This document shows positions 48,595-57,963 of a stretch of DNA of 64,000 nucleotides, one piece after another; the first letter of the stretch is position 1, and each line of letters begins with the position of its first letter. Position numbers and translations under genes: made by a program. The notes under the pieces are model-generated. The model was not told the DNA's origin. It made no database searches and was given only the letters and a program-made list of their open reading frames with translations. Source of the stretch: Serratia grimesii NBRC 13537 (GTDB taxonomy: Bacteria; Pseudomonadota; Gammaproteobacteria; Enterobacterales; Enterobacteriaceae); assembly GCF_001590905.1 (NCBI RefSeq), contig NZ_BCTT01000017.1:1-64000 (forward strand), given 5' to 3'.

Positions 48595-49269
48595 ATGGGA
48601 AAAACGGGCGTAGTGAAAGCCAGTACCGACAATGTTGCCGTTGCGGCCTATCCGTGGGCGGAAGAAATCGCCAACAGTATCAGCCACGGTATCGGATTGG
48701 TTTTCGGCATCGTCGGCTTGGTATTGCTGCTGGTACAGGCCGTTGATAGCGGCGCTGGCGCAACGGCCATCGCCAGTTACAGTCTCTATGGCGGCAGTAT
48801 GATACTGCTGTTTCTTGCTTCCACGCTCTACCATGCAATCCCCCATCAAAAGGCCAAGCACTGGCTGAAAAAATTTGACCACTGTGCCATTTACCTTTTG
48901 ATTGCCGGTACCTACACGCCGTTTCTGCTCGTGGGGCTGGATTCACCGCTCGCCAAGGGACTGATGGCAGTAATCTGGGGCTTGGCGTTACTGGGCGTGT
49001 TGTTCAAACTCGCGTTTGCACACCGTTTTGAAGCCTTATCGCTGGTGACTTATCTGACGATGGGGTGGTTGTCGCTGATTGTGATTTACCAACTGGCGAC
49101 CCGTCTGGCTATTGGCGGTGTGACGTTGCTGGCGGTTGGTGGTGTGATTTATACCCTGGGGGTGATTTTCTATGCCTCTAAGCGTTTCCGCTTTGGCCAT
49201 GCTATCTGGCATGGTTTCGTACTCGGTGGCAGCCTGTGTCACTTTATGGCGATTTATCTGTACGTCTGA
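48595..49269 (+). CDS. trhA: Hemolysin III / PAQR-family membrane protein TrhA
   Basis: A 224-aa seven-helix inner-membrane protein (YqfA in E. coli). Conserved histidines and acid residues for the metal site are visible in [26 protein letters not shown] and [15 protein letters not shown]. Relatives maintain membrane-energetics homeostasis in E. coli. AGGGG lies nine bases before ATG 48595; TTG 48586 directly follows the ribosome site and is unlikely. No hemolysin activity should be assumed. Confidence 0.93.
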   Translation: MGKTGVVKASTDNVAVAAYPWAEEIANSISHGIGLVFGIVGLVLLLVQAVDSGAGATAIASYSLYGGSMILLFLASTLYHAIPHQKAKHWLKKFDHCAIYLLIAGTYTPFLLVGLDSPLAKGLMAVIWGLALLGVLFKLAFAHRFEALSLVTYLTMGWLSLIVIYQLATRLAIGGVTLLAVGGVIYTLGVIFYASKRFRFGHAIWHGFVLGGSLCHFMAIYLYV

Positions 49270-49432
49270 TTGCCGCCTGATGGGCGTTAATATCATGTTG
49301 ATCAAGCGTTTCTTTTAGGTTAGAAAAGAAGCGCTTGTTTCTTTCGGGTATCCAGCAAGCCCATTTTTTTCATTCCTGAGCCCGCGAACTGCACCTTCGG
49401 TGCCTACGTTAATTTTTTCAGGACTCATCACT

Positions 49433-49930
49433 ATGATCGTTCGTTTATCCAAAGCGTTGCTGGTGTGCGCGATGGCGCTATTCGCCACGTTGGTGGCATT
49501 TGGCAATATCACGGATTACGGCTCCAACTTCGCCTTTGTACGTCATGTATTTATGATGGACACTATTTTCCCTGATGCCACTATCACCTACCGTTCAATA
49601 CAGACTCCATGGCTGCATCATGCCGGCTACATTGGCATCATTACGCTGGAAAGTCTGACTGCACTGTTGTGTTGGATGGGGGGGCTGCGTCTTCTGTGCG
49701 GCTTGAAACTGCCTGCGGTGGCCTTCAATAGAAAGAAAACATTGGCGGTGGCTGGTTTGACACTGGGTTTTCTGACCTGGCAGGTGGGTTTTATGTCGGT
49801 GGGCGGCGAGTGGTTCGGCATGTGGATGTCTAAGCAATGGAACGGGGTGCCTGATGCTTTCCGGTTCTTTGTCACCCTCATTTTGGTGTTGATCTATCTG
49901 GTGCAGCGGGACGGCGAACTGGACGAGTAA
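49433..49930 (+). CDS. DUF2165 family membrane protein
   Basis: A 165-aa inner-membrane protein with four predicted helices: residues about 4-24, 65-90, 98-118 and 140-158. NITDYGSNFAFVRHVFMMD after helix 1 and QWNGVPDAFRFF before the last helix resemble DUF2165 members. Function unknown. ATG 49433 has AGGA upstream; the longer frame from 49400 lacks a hydrophobic start and ribosome site. It lies between trhA and ygfZ on the strand opposite ygfZ. Confidence 0.78.
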   Translation: MIVRLSKALLVCAMALFATLVAFGNITDYGSNFAFVRHVFMMDTIFPDATITYRSIQTPWLHHAGYIGIITLESLTALLCWMGGLRLLCGLKLPAVAFNRKKTLAVAGLTLGFLTWQVGFMSVGGEWFGMWMSKQWNGVPDAFRFFVTLILVLIYLVQRDGELDE

Positions 49931-49967
49931 GGAATCAGGCAGCAGGCTAACGCCTGCTGCCTGGGCA

Positions 49968-50960
49968 CTACTTCTCTTCCGCCAATGAGTATGGCAGTGG
50001 TTTGATAACCAGTTGGCTGGTGGCGTCGTCGCGCACCCGCAATGTGCTGTCGGCGTCCAGATCGTTGTTCAGGACAACCTGTACCCACAGTGTACCGTCG
50101 GTCAGTTTGGCTGCGCTCAGTACCGTGCCAGTACGACGCCAGTTCTCACCCAGTTTTAACTCCACGTCCTCAGCGGCCTCCGGCACTCGCCCGGCTTTGC
50201 CTTCTAACCAGTACAGCGCTCGCTTATTGGCGCCGCGGAACTTGGCACGTGCGACCATTTCCTGGCCGGTATAGCAGCCCTTGCTGAAGCTAATGCCTTC
50301 CAATGCCTGTAGATTGGTGGCCTGAGGAATTAGCTGCCCGCTGTTGGCGCTGTCAATGACCGGATAGCCGGCTTCAATATCCAGCGTTAGCCACTGTTGG
50401 CTGTCGTTCAATTCTGCTTGTTCGTGCAGTTTACTCACGAGCTGTTCAGCAATGGCAGCGGTAGTAACCAACAGAAAACGTTCTGCTGGCAGAGCGAAAT
50501 GCAGCAGGGTAGTTTCCCCGTCTTGCACGACTTGATGTTCAGCATCCGGTAGGGTGCTGAAAACGTCCGCCAGCGCCGCGCGTGCCTGAAAACCGGCCAC
50601 GCCTAGCAACACTGCTTCGCTGTCGGCGGCAATGGTGAGTTTGGAAAATACCGCGTATTTTTTGATTTCAGCCAATTGACTGTCCAGCACGCTGCGGCGT
50701 TCCAGATAGGCAAAGCCTTCACCGCGATGGAATAGACGCAGGTTGCTCCACATTTTGCCCTTGGCATCACAATGGCCACACAACACGTGCCGATCGGCGG
50801 GCAGCGCTTCGATATCGGCGGTCACCTGGCCTTGAAGGTATTTCACTGTGTCCGGCCCGTTCAACGTCACCAATGCCCAATCTTCCAGTGAGATCAGAGT
50901 CAGAGGTAGATGGGAGGAAGCGGAAGGCTGACGGGGTGGAAATGGAATTTTATACGCCAT
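49968..50960 (-). CDS. ygfZ: tRNA-modifying protein YgfZ (folate-binding)
   Basis: A 330-aa relative of GcvT that acts with tetrahydrofolate in assembly or repair of Fe-S clusters, for example in MiaB. The diagnostic motif [12 protein letters not shown] with the conserved Cys is present near residue 226. The N-terminal [17 protein letters not shown] is also typical. Length equals E. coli YgfZ (326). Position next to sdhE-cptA is conserved. Confidence 0.95.
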   Translation of the reverse strand: MAYKIPFPPRQPSASSHLPLTLISLEDWALVTLNGPDTVKYLQGQVTADIEALPADRHVLCGHCDAKGKMWSNLRLFHRGEGFAYLERRSVLDSQLAEIKKYAVFSKLTIAADSEAVLLGVAGFQARAALADVFSTLPDAEHQVVQDGETTLLHFALPAERFLLVTTAAIAEQLVSKLHEQAELNDSQQWLTLDIEAGYPVIDSANSGQLIPQATNLQALEGISFSKGCYTGQEMVARAKFRGANKRALYWLEGKAGRVPEAAEDVELKLGENWRRTGTVLSAAKLTDGTLWVQVVLNNDLDADSTLRVRDDATSQLVIKPLPYSLAEEK

Positions 50961-51423
50961 AATAAGTTCCTGCTTAACGTTTGGCTTAGAACCTATCCCA
51001 ATAGGCTATTTTATTTGCCCTTTTACGCCAGGGCGGTGCTCGTAACCGTCATGTACTCTGTGTACGTCCGGCTCTTGCGCGCAGTCGGTGCCCAAACTGC
51101 CTACAACTATTATGCCTATTGGGACAGGTTCTCAGGTGTGTTGGCTCCATGGTAAAAGAGGCGGCGGGCTTTGCAAACTGTTATTCACGCTTGCCTCCCC
51201 GGCAGCGCTTTTTTTGACATTTAGCGCTTAATTGCGTTTTACGCAGAGAACCTTCTTCCCGGCGAGTATGTCAAATTGTTACTCTATAGGCTTGCGGCCA
51301 AGGGTAACCCTTGCAGACAGATCTTTGGCTGATGGAATTATATCGCGCCGGTGTTGCCATACAGTGTGTCAGTTGAACCCTGCGATGGCGTTGCCACGCT
51401 GAAAAGAGGTTAGTCATAACAAC
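50961..51423 (+). other. Intergenic region ygfZ-sdhE
   Basis: 463 bp without a gene. The left part holds a miniature element (50986-51134). The right part holds a candidate sdhE promoter with a perfect -35 TTGACA (51214-51219), 17-bp spacer and a poor -10 (TTTTAC, 51237-51242). About 180 bp of leader would follow. Confidence 0.5.
50986..51134. repeat. Miniature element with inverted ends upstream of sdhE
   Basis: About 149 bp. Left end TTAGAACCTATCCCAATAGG and right end CCTATTGGGACAGGTTCTCA are inverted repeats with about 18 of 20 positions matching. The interior has no convincing gene. It is unrelated to the TACCC-ended family elsewhere in the window, and looks like a different non-autonomous insertion element. 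Confidence 0.65.
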
Positions 51424-51690
51424 ATGGATATTAATAACAAAGCACGTATCCACTGGGCTTGTCGCCGTGGTATGCGCGAACTGGACATCTCCATCATGCC
51501 GTTCTTCGAGTATGAATACGACCAGTTGAATGACACAGACAAAGCGCTGTTTATCCGCCTGCTGGAATCTGATGATCCCGATCTCTTCAATTGGCTGATG
51601 AATCATGGCGCTCCGCAGGACAGTGAACTGCAGAGAATGGTGACACTGATCCAGACGCGAAATAAAGACCGTGGCCCAGTGGCGATGTGA
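51424..51690 (+). CDS. sdhE: Succinate dehydrogenase flavinylation factor SdhE
   Basis: An 88-aa helical protein promoting covalent FAD attachment to SdhA and FrdA. The essential RGxxE motif is RGMRE at residues 15-19. [10 protein letters not shown] lies near the C-terminus. It overlaps cptA by 20 bp, the conserved sdhE-cptA (ygfYX) operon. This factor was characterised in Serratia, where it also affects prodigiosin production (established knowledge). Confidence 0.96.
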   Translation: MDINNKARIHWACRRGMRELDISIMPFFEYEYDQLNDTDKALFIRLLESDDPDLFNWLMNHGAPQDSELQRMVTLIQTRNKDRGPVAM

Positions 51691-52093
51691 CGTCCGTATT
51701 TCCTGGCGCACCCAGTTACTTTCGCTGCTGACACACGGCGTACTGATTCTACTGATTCTGATTTCTCCCTGGCCGGAGGGTTACGGCCCAATCTGGCTGG
51801 TCCTGCTAACGCTGGTGGTGTTTGAATGTATTCGTAGCCAGAAGCGCATTGCGTCGCGGCAGGGTGAGCTACAGCTGCTGCCGAATCAACGCTTGGGTTG
51901 GCACGGGCAGGAATGGCAACTGGTAAAACAGCCTTGGATGCCGCGTTATGGCATCTTGTTGACGTTGCAGCCGACGCAAGGGAAAAAACGTCGTCGGTTG
52001 TGGTTGGCTTCGGATTCTATGGGCAAAGCCGAATGGCGGCATTTGCGTCAGGCGCTGCTGTATCCGTCCGCCAGTGATGACGAGGAATCCTGA
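51671..52093 (+). CDS. cptA: CptA/YgfX membrane protein
   Basis: A 140-aa inner-membrane protein with two adjacent helices at about residues 17-55, then a cytoplasmic domain. Translation begins at GTG 51671 inside sdhE, giving the conserved start [13 protein letters not shown]. Known as toxin-like CptA affecting FtsZ/MreB in E. coli overexpression, and as an SdhE partner in Serratia. Its stop overlaps the creB start (TGATG), an unusual link to a two-component system. Confidence 0.9.
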   Translation: MAQWRCDVRISWRTQLLSLLTHGVLILLILISPWPEGYGPIWLVLLTLVVFECIRSQKRIASRQGELQLLPNQRLGWHGQEWQLVKQPWMPRYGILLTLQPTQGKKRRRLWLASDSMGKAEWRHLRQALLYPSASDDEES

Positions 52094-52788
52094 TGAAGCC
52101 GACGCTCTGGCTGGTGGAAGATGAGCCCAGCATTGCCGACACGCTGATTTATACCCTGGAAAGCGAAGGCTTTCAGGTGCGCTGGTTCGAGCGCGGTGAG
52201 CCGGCATTGCAGGCGTTGGCGCAGGGGCCTCCAGCGCTGGCTATCCTCGATGTCGGCTTGCCAGATATCAACGGTTTTGAACTGTGCCGCCGGTTGCTAT
52301 CGCAGTCGGCGGATTTACCCATCCTGTTTCTCACAGCCCGCAGCGATGAAGTTGATCGCCTGATTGGGTTAGAAATTGGTGCCGACGATTACGTTGCCAA
52401 ACCCTTTTCACCACGAGAAGTCAGTGCCCGCGTGCGCACCATTCTACGCCGCTTGCAAAAACAACAGCGTCTGCAACAGCCCGCACTGTACAGCTTTGGT
52501 CCTTTTGGGATGGATGAACAGGCCGCGGCCATCTATTACCATCAGCAACCACTGCCGCTAACCCGCTACGAATTTTTGTTGTTGAAAACCTTACTGCTGG
52601 CACCTGGCCGGGTATTTTCACGTCAGCAGTTAATGGAAAGTGTCTGGGCTCAGGCGGAAGAAAGTCTGGATCGTACCGTCGACACTCATATCAAAACGCT
52701 GCGTGCCAAATTGCGCGCGGTTGATCCCGGTGAACCACCAATCCACACCCATCGTGGGTTGGGTTACAGCGTGAGCCGTCAGCCATGA
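52093..52788 (+). CDS. creB: Response regulator CreB
   Basis: A 231-aa OmpR-family regulator. Receiver Asp53 in LAILDVGLPDINGFELCR and switch Lys in ADDYVAKPFSPREV; DNA-binding domain LTRYEFLLLKTLL and RTVDTHIKTLRAKLR. These stretches match E. coli CreB closely. The ATG overlaps the cptA stop by one base and the stop overlaps creC by 4 bp, so sdhE-cptA-creB-creC form a coupled series. CreA, upstream of creB in E. coli, is absent here. Confidence 0.94.
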   Translation: MKPTLWLVEDEPSIADTLIYTLESEGFQVRWFERGEPALQALAQGPPALAILDVGLPDINGFELCRRLLSQSADLPILFLTARSDEVDRLIGLEIGADDYVAKPFSPREVSARVRTILRRLQKQQRLQQPALYSFGPFGMDEQAAAIYYHQQPLPLTRYEFLLLKTLLLAPGRVFSRQQLMESVWAQAEESLDRTVDTHIKTLRAKLRAVDPGEPPIHTHRGLGYSVSRQP

Positions 52789-54203
52789 GAATAGGTTTGC
52801 GTCTGCTGTTGGGATATTTCCTGATTGTGGCCGTCGCGGGCTATTTCGTGTTGAGCATTTTTGTACAGGAAGTGAAACCCGGTGTGCGGCGGGCAACCGA
52901 AGGCACATTGGTCGATACCGCCAATCTGCTGGCGCAGATCGCACGTTTGGACATGCAGCGTGCCGATGTGGCGCACGGGCAACTGGCGCAGGCGTTTGCC
53001 CAGCTTAATCAACGGCCTATTGGCGCCAATATTGCCGGTATCCGTAAGGATCGCAGCGAATACCATGTCTATCTTACGGATCAACAGGGCAAGGTCATTT
53101 TTGATTCCAGCGGGCAGGCGCTCGGGCAGGATTACTCACGCTGGAATGACGTCTATTTGACGTTGCGCGGTCAATACGGTGCGCGCAGTACGCGCAGTAA
53201 TCCGCAAGATGAAAACAGTTCAGTTATGTACGTCGCCGCACCGGTGTTGGAGCAAGGCAAAATTATCGGTGTGCTCAGTGTTGGCAAACCAAACAGCACT
53301 ATGGCACCGGTAATCAAGCGCAGCGAGCGGCGCATTCTATGGGCTGGTGCGCTGTTATTGGGCATTGCACTGCTGATTGGCCTGGGTTTTGTTTGGTGGA
53401 TAAACCGTTCGATTGGGCGGTTGGTGCGTTACGCTGACGGCGTGACGCAGGGCGAAAGCACGCCGCTGCCGAAAATGGGCGGCCATGAACTAAAGCAATT
53501 AGCGCAATCGCTGGAAAGCATGCGCGTGAAGCTGGAAGGCAAGGCTTACATCGAACAGTATGTGCATACCCTAACCCATGAGCTGAAGAGCCCACTGGCG
53601 GCGATCCGTGGTGCAGCCGAGCTGCTTCAGGAATTGCCTCCGCCGGCCACGGCTCAGCGTTTTCTGACCAATATCGAACAGCAGAGTGCACGCATTCAAC
53701 AACTGGTGGATAAACTGTTGGTGCAGGCGCGGCTGGAAAGTCGGCCCGGTTTGGAATTGGCACCTTTGGTGATGGCGGTGTTGGTACGTCAGGCCGTGGC
53801 AGGTAAAGAGGCGCAAGCAGCGCAGCGTGGCGTTTTGCTACAGATTGAGGCGGTTGAGGAGATTACCTTGACCGGCGATGGGTTGCTGATCAGCCAGGCG
53901 TTGACCAACTTGCTCGACAATGCATTGGATTTCACCCCTCCGGGCGGTGCCATCAGTGTGCGCGGCGAACGGCAGGACAACCACTATAGCATCACCATCA
54001 GTGACGACGGCACGGGCATTCCCGATTATGCACTGGACAAGGTGTTCGAACGTTTTTATTCACTGGCCCGGGCCGATAAGCCTAAAAGCAGCGGTCTGGG
54101 GTTGAGTTTCGTGCAGGAGGTCGCGCGGTTGCACCGTGGCGGCATTCGCTTGCTTAACCGTCAACCGCACGGTGTGGCGGCTATTTTCACTTTATCTCTC
54201 TGA
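52785..54203 (+). CDS. creC: Sensor histidine kinase CreC
   Basis: A 472-aa inner-membrane sensor kinase. TM1 at about residues 5-27, a periplasmic region of about 155 residues, TM2 near 185-207, a HAMP linker, H-box HTLTHELKSPLAAI near 265, N-box LTNLLDNALDFTP, and G-boxes DDGTGI and SSGLGLSFVQEVA. It pairs with CreB and responds to carbon source and fermentation in E. coli. An 84-bp gap with a CreB tag separates it from creD. Confidence 0.93.
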   Translation: MRIGLRLLLGYFLIVAVAGYFVLSIFVQEVKPGVRRATEGTLVDTANLLAQIARLDMQRADVAHGQLAQAFAQLNQRPIGANIAGIRKDRSEYHVYLTDQQGKVIFDSSGQALGQDYSRWNDVYLTLRGQYGARSTRSNPQDENSSVMYVAAPVLEQGKIIGVLSVGKPNSTMAPVIKRSERRILWAGALLLGIALLIGLGFVWWINRSIGRLVRYADGVTQGESTPLPKMGGHELKQLAQSLESMRVKLEGKAYIEQYVHTLTHELKSPLAAIRGAAELLQELPPPATAQRFLTNIEQQSARIQQLVDKLLVQARLESRPGLELAPLVMAVLVRQAVAGKEAQAAQRGVLLQIEAVEEITLTGDGLLISQALTNLLDNALDFTPPGGAISVRGERQDNHYSITISDDGTGIPDYALDKVFERFYSLARADKPKSSGLGLSFVQEVARLHRGGIRLLNRQPHGVAAIFTLSL

Positions 54204-54204
54204 C

Positions 54205-54220
54205 TTCACCGTCCCTTCAC
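54205..54220. promoter_or_regulatory. CreB-binding tag upstream of creD
   Basis: TTCAC-CGTCCC-TTCAC, an exact match to the established cre tag TTCAC-N6-TTCAC, 68 bp before the creD start. A further single TTCAC lies at 54186-54190. It implies creD has its own CreB-controlled promoter. Confidence 0.8.
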
Positions 54221-54287
54221 ATAACCACATCCTGTTTTCACCAGAGGCCTTTATCGTGGCGCAATAACCTACAAGGAGCGCGCGGCG

Positions 54288-55652
54288 ATGATGAAATCGG
54301 TATTGTTTTGGAAGATAACCACTCTGCTGGGATTGATGATCTTAATGATCATTCCTGTGACACAGTTAATGAATGTGATTGAGGAGCGTAGCGGCTACCG
54401 CCAGAGCGTGGTGGGGCAGGTTAGCGAAAGCACCAGCCGGGCACAGCGCATCTTGGGGCCGCTGATTGTCATTCCTTATAGCGAACGGGAAGAGAAGACG
54501 GATGACAAGGGGCAGAAGGTGGTGCAAATGATTCGCCACCACCGTTATCTCCTGCCGGAGACTTTACAGGTCAGTGGCAAACCCAATGTCGACGTGCGTA
54601 AGTTGGGCATCTATCAGACTCAGGTGTATCAAGGGCCATTAAATTTTAAGGTGAAGTTTGGCCAGCCTGATCTGGCCGACTTGCAGCGCAGCAATGTGAT
54701 TATTGGTCAGCCATTCTTACTGGTATCACTGAGCGATTCACGCGGCATCAAAAGTATCTCACCTCTTATCAGTGAACAGTCACAGACGACCTTTGAGCCG
54801 GGTACTCAGGTCAGTGTGCTGCATCAAGGGGTTCATGCGCCGCTGACGCTGCCCACACTGCAAAAAATGGGGCTGGATGCCGAATTTACCCTCACACTGG
54901 CGGGTACCAGCAGTTTGTCATTGGTACCGCTTGGCCGCAGCAGTGAATTGACATTGCAGAGCAATTGGCCGCATCCGAATTTCCTCGGCAACTTCCTGCC
55001 GGATGAGCGTAAAGTGACGGAGAGAGGCTTCAGCGCTCGTTGGCGCAGCACTTGGTTTGCCAACAATATCAACAGTGCTTTCCATTACGATGACGAAATC
55101 ATCGGCGAAGAAAAACTGCCGACCTTTAGTACCAGCCTGATAGAACCGGTGGATCACTACCAACTGACCGAACGCGCAGTGAAATATGCAGTGTTGTTTA
55201 TCGGCCTGACGTTTATGGCGTTCTTCTTATTCGAAACTTTGACCGGCCTGCGAGTACATCCCATCCAATATCTGCTGGTTGGTGCCGCGTTGGTACTTTT
55301 CTATCTGATCTTGTTGGCATTTTCCGAGCATTTCGGTTTCGGTATGGCCTATCTGTTGGCCAGTATCGCCTGCAGTGGATTGATTGCCTTTTACCTCAGT
55401 GCGGTGCTGCGCGGCAGGCTGCGAGGGGGGATATTTGCTGTCAGTTTGTTGATGTTGTACGGCGTGCTGTATCTGCTGCTGCAATCGGAAGATAACGCAT
55501 TGGTACTCGGGGCTGGGTTGCTGTTCGCTATTTTGGCGGGAATCATGTTGCTGACGCGTAAATTAGACTGGTATCAGGTGGCTGATCCGGCACGGTTGAA
55601 CGGTGAAACACCGGCTGATGAGGGAGAAGGCCGCTTCCGGTTGTGGAAATAA
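54288..55652 (+). CDS. creD: Inner-membrane protein CreD
   Basis: A 454-aa inner-membrane protein: one N-terminal helix (about residues 8-28), a large periplasmic domain containing SNWPHPNFLGNFLPDER, and five or six C-terminal helices from about 300 (LFIGLTFMAFFLFETLTGLR). Ends in FRLWK as in E. coli CreD (RIWK). Regulated by CreBC; linked to envelope and beta-lactam or colicin tolerance in other species. AAGGAG lies nine bases before ATG 54288; ATG 54291 also possible. Confidence 0.93.
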   Translation: MMKSVLFWKITTLLGLMILMIIPVTQLMNVIEERSGYRQSVVGQVSESTSRAQRILGPLIVIPYSEREEKTDDKGQKVVQMIRHHRYLLPETLQVSGKPNVDVRKLGIYQTQVYQGPLNFKVKFGQPDLADLQRSNVIIGQPFLLVSLSDSRGIKSISPLISEQSQTTFEPGTQVSVLHQGVHAPLTLPTLQKMGLDAEFTLTLAGTSSLSLVPLGRSSELTLQSNWPHPNFLGNFLPDERKVTERGFSARWRSTWFANNINSAFHYDDEIIGEEKLPTFSTSLIEPVDHYQLTERAVKYAVLFIGLTFMAFFLFETLTGLRVHPIQYLLVGAALVLFYLILLAFSEHFGFGMAYLLASIACSGLIAFYLSAVLRGRLRGGIFAVSLLMLYGVLYLLLQSEDNALVLGAGLLFAILAGIMLLTRKLDWYQVADPARLNGETPADEGEGRFRLWK

Positions 55653-55661
55653 CAGTGGAGT

Positions 55662-55680
55662 GGGCGCGGTTACCGCGCCC
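55662..55680. terminator. Hairpin between creD and fldB
   Basis: GGGCGCGG-TTA-CCGCGCCC, 8-bp GC stem between convergent genes without a T-tract on either strand; possibly a Rho-assisted stop or stability hairpin. Confidence 0.45.
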
Positions 55681-55687
55681 ATTGGCA

Positions 55688-56206
55688 TTACAACAGCGGT
55701 TCCATCTCCAATAGGATTTGTTCACACCATTGTTGCAGACGCTCTTCACTCATGTCGTATTGGTTCACATCATCCAGTGCCAGACCGACAAAGTGTTTGC
55801 CGTCAGCGCTAAGCGGTTTCGGGCTGGTAAATTCGAAACCGTCGATCGGCCAGAAACCAATAAACTGTACGCCGAGCGGGGCAATGTGATCGTGCAGCAT
55901 ACCGAGCGCATCGAGGAACCATTCGCCATAACCGAGTTGATCGCCCATGCCATACATGGCGACAATTTTCCCCTGCAAATCCAATGTGGTCAGTTGCGGC
56001 CAGATCGCTTCCCAATCTTCCTGCAATTCACCGAAGTCCCAGGTTGGCATGCCGAGGATCAGGATGGAATACTCTTCCATTAGCTTGGGGGAGACATCTT
56101 TCAGGTTGTGCAGATCGACCAGGTCTTCACCCAGAATCTCACGGATTTTTTCTGCCGCCATTTCTGTGTAGCAGGTGCTGGAGCCGTAAAACAGACCAAT
56201 CTTCAT
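55688..56206 (-). CDS. fldB: Flavodoxin 2
   Basis: FMN electron carrier of 172 aa. Phosphate loop [15 protein letters not shown] near residue 4, FMN-contacting loops [15 protein letters not shown] and [18 protein letters not shown]. coli FldB (173 aa) is SoxRS-induced. The start is ATG 56206; upstream in-frame sequence is the antisense of xerD's promoter region and is not coding. Divergent from xerD, as in E. coli. Confidence 0.95.
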   Translation of the reverse strand: MKIGLFYGSSTCYTEMAAEKIREILGEDLVDLHNLKDVSPKLMEEYSILILGMPTWDFGELQEDWEAIWPQLTTLDLQGKIVAMYGMGDQLGYGEWFLDALGMLHDHIAPLGVQFIGFWPIDGFEFTSPKPLSADGKHFVGLALDDVNQYDMSEERLQQWCEQILLEMEPLL

Positions 56207-56313
56207 GTGTAAACCGTTTATATAGCCGTAGGTAGAATTGCAGCGAGTATACCCGATTTGTATCGGCTTAAGGCATAATGCCTGTGGCATAAACGTAACA
56301 AAGAGAGGACCGC

Positions 56314-57213
56314 GTGCAACAGCAAGATCATGCATTGATTGAGCAATTCCTGGATGCGCTGTGGCTCGAACGCAATCTGGCAGAAAATACGCTGGCCTCT
56401 TATCGGCTGGATCTGCAGGCGCTGGTCGCCTGGCTGAACCAACAAAATATCCCTCTGCTACAGGCGCAGGCGTTGGATCTGCAGGCATTTCTCGCCGAGC
56501 GAGTAGAGGGGGGCTACAAGGCCACCAGTTCTGCGCGTTTGCTGAGCGCCATGCGCCGTTTGTTCCAATACCTGTACCGCGAAAACATGCGCAACGACGA
56601 TCCCACTGCGCTACTCGCCTCGCCGAAGTTACCGCAACGGCTGCCGAAAGATCTGAGTGAAGCGCAGGTTGATGCGTTACTGCAGGCACCATGTGTTGAT
56701 CAACCGCTGGAACTGCGTGACAAAGCGATGCTGGAAGTGCTGTATGCCACTGGCCTTCGTGTTTCTGAGTTGGTTGGGTTGACCATCAGTGATGTCAGTC
56801 TGCGCCAAGGCGTGGTGCGTGTGATTGGTAAAGGTAACAAGGAACGACTAGTCCCACTGGGCGAAGAGGCGGTGTACTGGATAGAAAATTACCTGGAACA
56901 TGGGCGTCCGTGGATGGTTAACGGCCAGGCACTGGATGTTTTGTTCCCGAGCAACCGTTGTCAGCAAATGACTCGACAGACATTCTGGCATCGCATCAAA
57001 CACTATGCGATCCTAGCGGGCATTGATAGCGAGAGACTGTCGCCGCACGTGTTGCGTCATGCGTTTGCCACCCATTTGCTGAACCATGGTGCCGATCTCC
57101 GTGTCGTACAGATGTTATTGGGGCATAGCGACCTCTCAACAACACAAATTTATACGCATGTAGCGACTGAAAGACTGAAACAGCTACATCAACAGCACCA
57201 CCCGCGTGCCTGA
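56314..57213 (+). CDS. xerD: Tyrosine recombinase XerD
   Basis: A 299-aa recombinase resolving chromosome dimers at dif with XerC. The N-terminal core-binding domain ends around residue 105; catalytic residues are in [12 protein letters not shown] (Arg), [10 protein letters not shown] (Lys), [12 protein letters not shown] (His, Arg), [15 protein letters not shown] (His, Tyr). GTG 56314 starts at the conserved position with AGAGAGGA upstream. First gene of xerD-dsbC-recJ. Confidence 0.97.
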   Translation: MQQQDHALIEQFLDALWLERNLAENTLASYRLDLQALVAWLNQQNIPLLQAQALDLQAFLAERVEGGYKATSSARLLSAMRRLFQYLYRENMRNDDPTALLASPKLPQRLPKDLSEAQVDALLQAPCVDQPLELRDKAMLEVLYATGLRVSELVGLTISDVSLRQGVVRVIGKGNKERLVPLGEEAVYWIENYLEHGRPWMVNGQALDVLFPSNRCQQMTRQTFWHRIKHYAILAGIDSERLSPHVLRHAFATHLLNHGADLRVVQMLLGHSDLSTTQIYTHVATERLKQLHQQHHPRA

Positions 57214-57240
57214 CACGCCGGGTTCAAAAGGATTGGAAGA

Positions 57241-57957
57241 ATGAAGAAAGGTTTAATGCTGCTCTCCCTGCTGGTGGCGTCTGTGACTGGCGCGGCCCAT
57301 GCTGACGATGCGGCAATCCAAAAAGCACTCGGCAGCCTGGGTATTCAGCAGGCAGACGTACAGCCTTCACCGGTCAATGGCCTGAAAACCGTGCTGACCG
57401 ATAACGGCGTATTGTACGTGACAGAAGACGGCAAACACATTCTGCAAGGCCCGCTGTACGACGTTAGTGGCAAAGAGCCAGTGAACGTCACCAACCAGTT
57501 GCTGACCACCAAGCTGGAAGCGTTGAAAGATCAAATGATCGTTTACAAAGCGCCGAAGCAAAAACACGTGATCACCGTGTTTACCGACATCACTTGCGGC
57601 TACTGCCACAAGCTGCATCAACAGATTAAAGAGTATAACGATCTGGGTATCACCGTTCGTTATCTGGCCTTCCCGCGCCAGGGACTGAATTCCCAGGCTG
57701 AGAAAGACATGCAATCTATCTGGTGTACCGCTGACAAAGCCAAGGCCTTTGACTTGGCAATGAAAGGCGACGCAGTTTCACCTGCGACCTGTAAGACCGA
57801 CATTAGCAAACACTATGCGCTTGGCGTGCAGTTCGGTATTCAGGGCACCCCCGCCATCATTCTGGAAAATGGCATGATGATCCCTGGCTATCAGGGGCCG
57901 AAAGAGATGGCCGCTATGCTGGACGCACATCAGACTGCAACCAAAACCGGTGGTTAA
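57241..57957 (+). CDS. dsbC: Thiol:disulfide isomerase DsbC
   Basis: Periplasmic homodimeric isomerase rearranging wrong disulfides. 238 aa with signal peptide 1-21 (cleavage after AHA), N-terminal dimerisation domain and a thioredoxin fold with CGYC at 119-122 and cis-Pro in QGTPAI. A second Cys pair (WCTADK and ATCKTD) matches the structural disulfide of the family. It is 6 bp before recJ. Confidence 0.96.
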   Translation: MKKGLMLLSLLVASVTGAAHADDAAIQKALGSLGIQQADVQPSPVNGLKTVLTDNGVLYVTEDGKHILQGPLYDVSGKEPVNVTNQLLTTKLEALKDQMIVYKAPKQKHVITVFTDITCGYCHKLHQQIKEYNDLGITVRYLAFPRQGLNSQAEKDMQSIWCTADKAKAFDLAMKGDAVSPATCKTDISKHYALGVQFGIQGTPAIILENGMMIPGYQGPKEMAAMLDAHQTATKTGG

Positions 57958-57963
57958 TCGCCG

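Noticed and set aside
50910-51155. Open frame of 81 codons spanning the miniature element upstream of sdhE
   Set aside because: It crosses the inverted ends of the element, has no ribosome site and no conserved-looking segments.
56207-56692. N-terminal extension of fldB
   Set aside because: The extra 160 codons are antisense to the xerD start region and do not resemble flavodoxin; ATG 56206 gives the standard length.
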